The notes below the pieces were generated by a model. That model did no database searches, was not told the DNA's origin, and saw only the letters and a program-made list of their open reading frames with translations. 64,000 nt of DNA from Candidatus Moraniibacteriota bacterium (GTDB taxonomy: Bacteria > Patescibacteria > Paceibacteria > Moranbacterales > UBA2206): NCBI GenBank assembly GCA_030645735.1, contig JAUSNP010000006.1:265607-329606 (forward strand), written 5' to 3'. Below, one piece after another: positions 58,930 to 64,000 of this stretch; position 1 is the stretch's first letter; each line of letters opens with the position of its first letter. Made by a program: the position numbers and the translations under genes.

Positions 58930-60231
58930 TTAGTTAGGTGAAACTTCGCGCCAATTCAAAGTTCTTTTGCTACACGCTGGACAAATCACATCTGAACAAG
59001 TTTTTCCAGCAGTGATACAATCAGCCTGAGCAGCTGATGTAGTTCCACAATTATCTGTCTTCATACAATACCAAGTGTTGGTTGTCGGTGTTGCTCCACA
59101 AGCGCCACAAGATGATGACACGCCACAACTATATGTGAAGTTTCCATCCGACACACACGCGGTTGGAACGGCCACTGACATTTTTGAAAAATCTATCCAG
59201 CCCAGCTCACCTGACCAAGCATAACCATCCGCTGAACCATCTGGATTGACTGTGACACTGTGATACACCGAGCTTTGCGTGCAAGTTCTTGGGCGAACGC
59301 AGGTGGACGGGGTGCCCGCGCAAGTTAAAGTATTTGATAATGGACATACATCGCCCGAAAAAGCTATGGTCAAATTCTCACCACTTGCATTACTAAAAAC
59401 CAGAGTGTTTCCAGATCCAGATACGGTTTTTAAATTTACGATAGGATTTGTGCCACTTATTGATATATTGCTTCCGATTAGATCAATGCTACCCAATGTT
59501 CTGCTCAAATCAGTCGTGCTATGAAAATTTATACTGTTGCCAGAAAATGACACAACACGAAGTTGCGCCCCAATATTAACTTGTTGCACCCAACCAACTA
59601 CATCTAAATTTATTGTGCCTCGTACTACATTGTTATCATAAAAAGACATTGAGCTTTGTGTTGTTCTGACCGCATCAAATGCAGTTGAATATAACGCTAT
59701 ACTTGCAGACCCAGACACTTGGGGTGCATTGCAAGTCGCAGTTTGAACGCAAGCCACATCGCAACTAGCCTTATCAGCATACGAAGTTCCTGTTAAGTTG
59801 CATAGGAATGAATCGGGATTCAAGTTAGCGAGCTCAACATTGCCTGTCCAACCGCCCGAGTTGCCTTTGGTATTTTCATCCTTGATGCCCACGATGCTAG
59901 CTGTGCCAGCAAGGGTGCCGATTTTTGTAGTTGCATCATAGGAAATTGAGGCTCCAGAAAAATCAATCCAGCCAACATTTTCACTCCAAGCTTGTCCAGA
60001 AAGCTGACCACCAGTTGCAGGAATATTAACGCCATAGTTTTGCGAACTACCATCAGTCGTGCTGTTCATACTCACCCAACCGAATCCTGTAGGATTGCCA
60101 CTATTATCAGTTGTACCACCCCACAACCAACCAGCACCAGTTTCAGAGGTTCCTGCTTGAGAAACATACACAACACAAGTAAAAGAAAAAAGAAATATTA
60201 ACGAGAGTAGAATTTTTTTATTTTTGAGCAT
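58930..60231 (-). CDS. Secreted protein with GWxxF/GWIDF repeats, 433 aa
   Basis: A signal peptide (KKILLSLIFLFSFTCVVYVSQA, about residues 5-26) leads to units of the form GWLWGGTTDN, GFGWVSMNSTT, GQAWSENVGWIDFS and GYAWSGELGWIDFS, found near both ends of the protein. The middle is beta-rich (SISGTNPIVNLKTVSGSG). A second Cys-rich region lies at the C-terminus (SCGVSSSCGACG, CSDVICPACSK). GWIDF-type repeats are typical of Patescibacteria surface proteins; function unknown. No further anchor is seen. Confidence 0.8.
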   Translation of the reverse strand: MLKNKKILLSLIFLFSFTCVVYVSQAGTSETGAGWLWGGTTDNSGNPTGFGWVSMNSTTDGSSQNYGVNIPATGGQLSGQAWSENVGWIDFSGASISYDATTKIGTLAGTASIVGIKDENTKGNSGGWTGNVELANLNPDSFLCNLTGTSYADKASCDVACVQTATCNAPQVSGSASIALYSTAFDAVRTTQSSMSFYDNNVVRGTINLDVVGWVQQVNIGAQLRVVSFSGNSINFHSTTDLSRTLGSIDLIGSNISISGTNPIVNLKTVSGSGNTLVFSNASGENLTIAFSGDVCPLSNTLTCAGTPSTCVRPRTCTQSSVYHSVTVNPDGSADGYAWSGELGWIDFSKMSVAVPTACVSDGNFTYSCGVSSSCGACGATPTTNTWYCMKTDNCGTTSAAQADCITAGKTCSDVICPACSKRTLNWREVSPN

Positions 60232-60318
60232 TTTGTTTTACTCGAATTCTTATTTAAGACTTTTTGATGTTTTTATTATATCACACTTCTGCTTTTTCCG
60301 ATTATGCCAGCGCAAAAG

Positions 60319-60327
60319 TTATCCACA
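60319..60327 (+). other. DnaA-box-like site
   Basis: The word TTATCCACA within AAAAGTTATCCACAGG; the same 16-base context occurs at 51190-51207. A role is not shown. Confidence 0.45.
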
Positions 60328-60342
60328 GGACCAGATTTACAA

Positions 60343-62829
60343 TTATTCAGCAAAAATTTTTGTTTTCGTGCGTTCCATAATCTCTCGATTGACCAAATTC
60401 TTATCCCGGCCATATTTCAAGCGGGACAATTCTTTGATGGCGTTAGCAATTTCTTGACTGCCTTTGGTTGGCGGATAAGTCATCATATTGAAAGGCTTGG
60501 CCAGCGCGCCATTCACCAAGATTTTGGCAAAACAATTGTAATTGTCTACATTTACCAAATCATTGGCGCTGAAAACTGGGGCGAATTGTTTTTCCAAGAA
60601 TTCCGCATCTTCCGGACCAACTCGGAAAGCCACCATCGAACCGACATTTCCAAACACCGCCTTTGAAATTTCTTCTTTGAGCTGAGCGATGAACTGATGC
60701 GCCAAAATCAAAACTAGTTTATATTTTCGAGCTTCCGACAAAATCTGCGCAATTGAGTTCGTGGTTACATTCTGGAATTCATCTAAATATAGATAGAAAT
60801 CAACGCGTTGATCTTCTGGCATATCCACACGCGAAAGCCCAGCCATCAAAATTTTGCCTACCATCACCATTCCCAACAGCCGTGCATTGATTTCGCCAAT
60901 CTTGCCTTTTGACAAATTGATCAACAAAATCTTTTTGTTATCCATAATCTCCCGCATATTGATGGTGCTGTTTTGCTGAGAAATGATTGGACGCATCATA
61001 TCATTGGAAATGAAAGTGGTGAGTTTGGAAGTGATGTATGGCACCATATTGGCCAAAGCCGCTTCACCACCGGCTTTCTCCGCTTCCTTGGTCCAGAAAT
61101 CAACCACAATTTGGTTTTTGCAACGCGCCAATTTCATACGGCGGAAATCTTCGTCGGCCAAAACTTTGGAAATCTCCATCAAAGTTGAGCCAGAAGCTGG
61201 GTCATCCATAATCAAGAGCATGGCATTGCGCATATATTGCTCAAACATCGGTCCGCCCGTTGCTTTGAGGTCATACAATTGGTCAAAAATTCCCAACACT
61301 TCATTAATCACAAAGGTTTTTTGCTCTGGTCTATTTTCATCATATTCCAGCATATTCAAACCAAACGGCCGTTCCACATCCGATGGATCAAACACAATCA
61401 CATCTTCCGCGCGCTCCTTTGGAATGGCGGTCAAAATGTCTTCAATTGCGTCACCATGTGGATCAATGAAACAAAAGCCTCGGCCTTCGCGTGCATCTTG
61501 CTTGGCCATTTCTTGCAAAAAGTTAGACTTTCCTGCGCCAGTCTGTCCAATGGCATACAAATGTCGCCGTCGATCGCCCACACCCAGCTTGATAGTAGTT
61601 TCCACACCGCGATAATTGTTATATCCCAATGTTAAACCATCTTGCGGGATATCCAATGGCGGTGGTGCCATGTTGGACTTCAACCATTTGATTCTTGGTC
61701 CCTCAGTCACAGAAATTGGCAAATGGAAGATGCTCGCAATCTCTTCAGTGTTCAAAATGATGGCTTGATCTGGATTGAAATTTCTAAATATGAAATCATA
61801 GGCTAAGTCTTTTTGATCAGCTCGGCTTTTGACTTGAAAACAATTTGTGTCAGAATTTTCATATTGTGAAAAAGCATTTTCCAAGTGTCCCAAAATTTCA
61901 GTTGCTCGCTCTTGCGTCACGGCCGAAGCCACCAGACGAATGTTGACTTCAAAACCAGCCTTGCTCGATTTTTGCTCAATACCCTTGAGCAATTCCTGTT
62001 CTTCCGGCGTAAGTTGCACAGTTTCTGAACTAGAAAATGTAGAGCCATCCTTGTTTTTGCTATTCAGCGCTCCGTGCACCATATCTCCAGCACCCCGGCC
62101 AATCATCATTGCGAAAGATTTGTTGTGTACATCATTTAATCTTTTGCCCTGTTGCATCTCATGCGCCACTTTTCTGCCAGCCGATCTCCAACCAGCATGC
62201 GCCGTTTTCAAAATCAACTGAATTGCCGCCCCTTCAGCTTCGGTATCGAGCTTACTCAAAGCATTAGCAATCGAATTTAGCGGATCAATTTCCAATGTTT
62301 CATAAGTTTTGACAGGCAAAATATAACTATTTTTTAATTTCAGGGTGGCCGCCGCCGTGAAACTTCCCAGAGAAAAGATGGTATAATCCGGCGCTTTTTC
62401 TAGCGAAGCATTGGGGAAAAAACTATGAATTTGCTTTTCAATGTTTTCTCTAAATTTTTTCGGCATGGAAATAAAGAAAATGATTTCGTCATCAGCTGAT
62501 GAATTGGCAATTTCCAACGATATGTATGGCGCATCATATATCATCCGCGCCAGAAATCCCTTGTTATCTTTGATTGTTGAAATGGCGGTCAAAAGCTGTT
62601 CCATAGCGCCAATTTCTTCCCGCCAAGCGTCTTGGCGATCATTTTCATCTCTCGGCTTCACTATTTTGGATACGCGAATAACCTCCAAATCCATATTCAG
62701 AGATTGGTTGATGTGCGCTCGAAATGAGATGAAACTGCGCGCCACCATCCATGCGCCACTCAACACACTCACTACCCCCAAAACAACTGAGGCCGTATAA
62801 AAGATTAAATTAATATCAAAGTTGTTCAT
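60343..62829 (-). CDS. HerA/TraG-VirB4-like membrane ATPase (type IV secretion DNA-binding domain)
   Basis: Protein of 828 aa: an N-terminal helix (LIFYTASVVLGVVSVLSGAW), an alpha-beta region (~50-400), and a P-loop motor domain with Walker A AIGQTGAGKSNFL (about residue 435), GFCFIDPHGD, Walker B VDFYLYLDEFQN and LSEARKYKLVLILAHQFI. The family is widespread in Patescibacteria and may drive DNA or protein transfer across the envelope. The two genes upstream probably encode its partners. The conserved hairpin B sits 9 bases before its start codon. Confidence 0.88.
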   Translation of the reverse strand: MNNFDINLIFYTASVVLGVVSVLSGAWMVARSFISFRAHINQSLNMDLEVIRVSKIVKPRDENDRQDAWREEIGAMEQLLTAISTIKDNKGFLARMIYDAPYISLEIANSSADDEIIFFISMPKKFRENIEKQIHSFFPNASLEKAPDYTIFSLGSFTAAATLKLKNSYILPVKTYETLEIDPLNSIANALSKLDTEAEGAAIQLILKTAHAGWRSAGRKVAHEMQQGKRLNDVHNKSFAMMIGRGAGDMVHGALNSKNKDGSTFSSSETVQLTPEEQELLKGIEQKSSKAGFEVNIRLVASAVTQERATEILGHLENAFSQYENSDTNCFQVKSRADQKDLAYDFIFRNFNPDQAIILNTEEIASIFHLPISVTEGPRIKWLKSNMAPPPLDIPQDGLTLGYNNYRGVETTIKLGVGDRRRHLYAIGQTGAGKSNFLQEMAKQDAREGRGFCFIDPHGDAIEDILTAIPKERAEDVIVFDPSDVERPFGLNMLEYDENRPEQKTFVINEVLGIFDQLYDLKATGGPMFEQYMRNAMLLIMDDPASGSTLMEISKVLADEDFRRMKLARCKNQIVVDFWTKEAEKAGGEAALANMVPYITSKLTTFISNDMMRPIISQQNSTINMREIMDNKKILLINLSKGKIGEINARLLGMVMVGKILMAGLSRVDMPEDQRVDFYLYLDEFQNVTTNSIAQILSEARKYKLVLILAHQFIAQLKEEISKAVFGNVGSMVAFRVGPEDAEFLEKQFAPVFSANDLVNVDNYNCFAKILVNGALAKPFNMMTYPPTKGSQEIANAIKELSRLKYGRDKNLVNREIMERTKTKIFAE

Positions 62830-62838
62830 TTTTTATTT

Positions 62839-62880
62839 ACCCCGTTAAATTCGACTGCAGGTCGATTATTTAACTGGGGT
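62839..62880 (-). promoter_or_regulatory. Conserved hairpin B just before the start of the HerA/TraG-like gene
   Basis: Minus strand: ACCCC-A-GTTAAAT, TCGAC, loop CTGCA, GTCGA, ATTTAAC, GGGGT, then AAATAAAAA before ATG. It is homologous to hairpin A (58880-58922), with paired changes. Confidence 0.85.
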
Positions 62881-62913
62881 TTTTGTTTTTATTTTTCACT
62901 CAAAAAATCTATT

Positions 62914-63360
62914 TTAGAGATTTTTAATCAAACCTTTGGCCAACAACGCATCATGCAAATCATCCATCATCATCTTATCATGAAAAGCATCCAACATATA
63001 ATTGTCATTCATATGTTTAGCCACTTTGACTGCATGCACCACGCCCTTTTGCATCGCAATATTAACTAGGTTGCTGACTTTAGCCTCTACGCCCTGTTCC
63101 TGACTAGCCACTTCAGCGTCTATCTTGATATCTTCGGCTTTAATTGGCGCCACTGGCGTTGTCTGTTGCGCCTTGGAAAGAATTTTCGCATAGGCGTCAT
63201 CTTTTTCCATCGCGCCTTCTTTTCTCTCAATCTTTTCCTCAGGTACAGATGCAATTAATTGCGTCTCTATGGGCGCCTCTACAAGCTTTTCAACAACCGG
63301 CTCTGCAATAAATTTGGCCTTCAAATCCATATCCTTTTCCTCAATTGGTTCGAGTGGCAT
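62914..63360 (-). CDS. Small partner protein upstream of the HerA/TraG-like ATPase, 148 aa
   Basis: An acidic, variable N-terminal ~85 residues is followed by a conserved-looking C-terminal helical domain: VSNLVNIAMQKGVVHAVKVA, KHMNDNYMLDAFHDKMMMDD and LHDALLAKGLIKNL. I recall the VVHAVKVA-KHMxDNYxLDxFHD pattern from genes next to this ATPase in other Patescibacteria genomes; this is memory, not a search. Function unknown, probably an accessory factor of the ATPase. Confidence 0.75.
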   Translation of the reverse strand: MPLEPIEEKDMDLKAKFIAEPVVEKLVEAPIETQLIASVPEEKIERKEGAMEKDDAYAKILSKAQQTTPVAPIKAEDIKIDAEVASQEQGVEAKVSNLVNIAMQKGVVHAVKVAKHMNDNYMLDAFHDKMMMDDLHDALLAKGLIKNL

Positions 63361-63366
63361 AATATT

Positions 63367-64000
63367 TTAACTTAGTGAATTATTTAGAGCATTTTTAAAA
63401 ATAAATTTGGTCAATCTTTGTGTCCATGCAATGACAGACTCGCCAGATTTTGGTCCAATTTCTTCCAAATCAGCCTGCGCGTCCGTCATCTTTAATTCTA
63501 GCATATCATAAATCTTAACCGCTTTTTTATGACCGTGGCTAACAACATATTCATTAGCTTTCATATCAAAAACCGCTTGGTCTTCCAAATTTTTCACATC
63601 AATCAAATCTTTCCAAATTTCAATGAACACTTTTTCAAAATCATTCCGTAAATCTCTCAGATTGATTGAATCTACTACTTCAGTTTCTAACAAATGTACT
63701 GCGTTATCATAATTAGATCTGTTTGCATCTCTAAGTTGAGGATATTTTTCAAAAGCAACCGAAGATTTGTCCAAGAGCTCTCGACAATCTTTTTTAGCTT
63801 TTTCGATAAAGTCTTTAACCTCTTCTACTGCCACCCCCTCTTCTTCTTTTAATGATATTTCAATATCATCCACGGCAAGCCTAGCTGGGGTAGTATCTGC
63901 ATCTATTTTTGACACTTTTTCATATTTTTCGCGTGCTTCGTCATATATAATTTTTAAATCGGATAATTCCTTTTCCGCATGTCCCAAATCTTGTTCCTTC
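63367..64000 (-). CDS. Charged coiled-coil protein (cut at the right edge)
   Basis: The frame stays open to the window end, so the N-terminus is missing; at least 211 residues are seen. It is rich in Glu and Lys with heptad-like stretches (EKELSDLKIIYDEAREKYEK; EVKDFIEKAKKDCRELLDK) and ends with IAWTQRLTKFIFKNALNNSLS. No enzyme motif is seen. It lies 6 bp upstream of the 148-aa gene and so belongs to the same operon as the HerA/TraG-like ATPase. Confidence 0.7.
   Translation of the reverse strand, partial: KEQDLGHAEKELSDLKIIYDEAREKYEKVSKIDADTTPARLAVDDIEISLKEEEGVAVEEVKDFIEKAKKDCRELLDKSSVAFEKYPQLRDANRSNYDNAVHLLETEVVDSINLRDLRNDFEKVFIEIWKDLIDVKNLEDQAVFDMKANEYVVSHGHKKAVKIYDMLELKMTDAQADLEEIGPKSGESVIAWTQRLTKFIFKNALNNSLS

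Noticed and set aside
51197..60327. Replication origin at the TTATCCACA sites (51197 and 60319)
   Set aside because: Each place has one DnaA-box word only, 9 kb apart, with no dnaA, dnaN or gidA nearby and no cluster of boxes.
1..64000. CRISPR array
   Set aside because: Searched by eye for regularly spaced repeats with unique spacers. The tandem repeats seen (valS, rpmG upstream, prmC, 50.7 kb) have units too short or no spacers, and there is no cas gene.

Overview
The window is AT-rich and gene-dense and looks like a chromosome piece of a Patescibacteria (Candidate Phyla Radiation) bacterium, probably of the Parcubacteria/Moranbacteria side. This is an inference from gene content, not a phylogeny. 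The signs are: short or minimal versions of housekeeping proteins, a glycolysis plus ADP-forming acyl-CoA synthetase energy metabolism, the HerA/TraG-like membrane ATPase with its two small partners, secreted proteins with GWIDF-type motifs and one short N-terminal membrane segment, an archaeal-type AspRS and an unusual PheRS. The standard code is used: TGA ends the HIT gene, and tryptophan is TGG.

Layout. 1-0.8 kb: start of a membrane sugar transferase and rnpB. 0.85-8.7 kb: valS, a mitochondrial-like single-chain PheRS with a separate tRNA-binding protein, tyrS and a Dsb-like thiol protein. 8.8-13.2 kb: a MacAB-like export operon. 13.2-17.7 kb: rnhA, recJ and fused acdAB. 18-23 kb: pfkB-type kinase, gpmI, eno and pgk (lower glycolysis). 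23-26.6 kb: mraY, a D,D-carboxypeptidase, scpB and scpA. 26.7-34.2 kb: an MFS protein, aspS, a double-receiver regulator, ispH, an ABC exporter and proS. 34.3-37.3 kb: an amino-acid kinase, a GNAT acetyltransferase and an AstE/aspartoacylase-like hydrolase, interleaved with two paralogous 30-codon genes, and HIT. 37.4-41 kb: a Cys-rich repeat protein, a DEAD-box helicase and a GlsB-like protein. 41-45.8 kb: four tRNAs, rpmG, ricT-like, tsf, and rpsB divergent from rpmE. 46-50.5 kb: methyltransferase, HExxH protein, prfA and prmC, bracketed by inverted ~200-bp repeats. 50.9-64 kb: a histone-H1-like protein, membrane/secreted proteins, WecA-like transferase, rmuC, a phosphatase/propeller membrane protein and the HerA/TraG-like ATPase operon.

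Two gene classes can be told apart by translation start. Most housekeeping genes have no visible Shine-Dalgarno sequence. A scatter of small, single, terminator-bounded genes (5.4, 8.5, 17.9, 34.3, 35.2 and 48.8 kb) have strong GGAGG-like sites and some are richer in GC, which suggests acquired or differently regulated cassettes.

The most interesting items are: the tandem 30-aa micro-genes, one with a perfect promoter that makes it essentially leaderless; a covarying hairpin placed just before the start codons of two membrane-protein genes; the split, reduced PheRS; short tandem-repeat tracts inserted in frame in valS, eno and prmC; REPIN-like and MITE-like repeats; and a shared -35 element between rpsB and rpmE.
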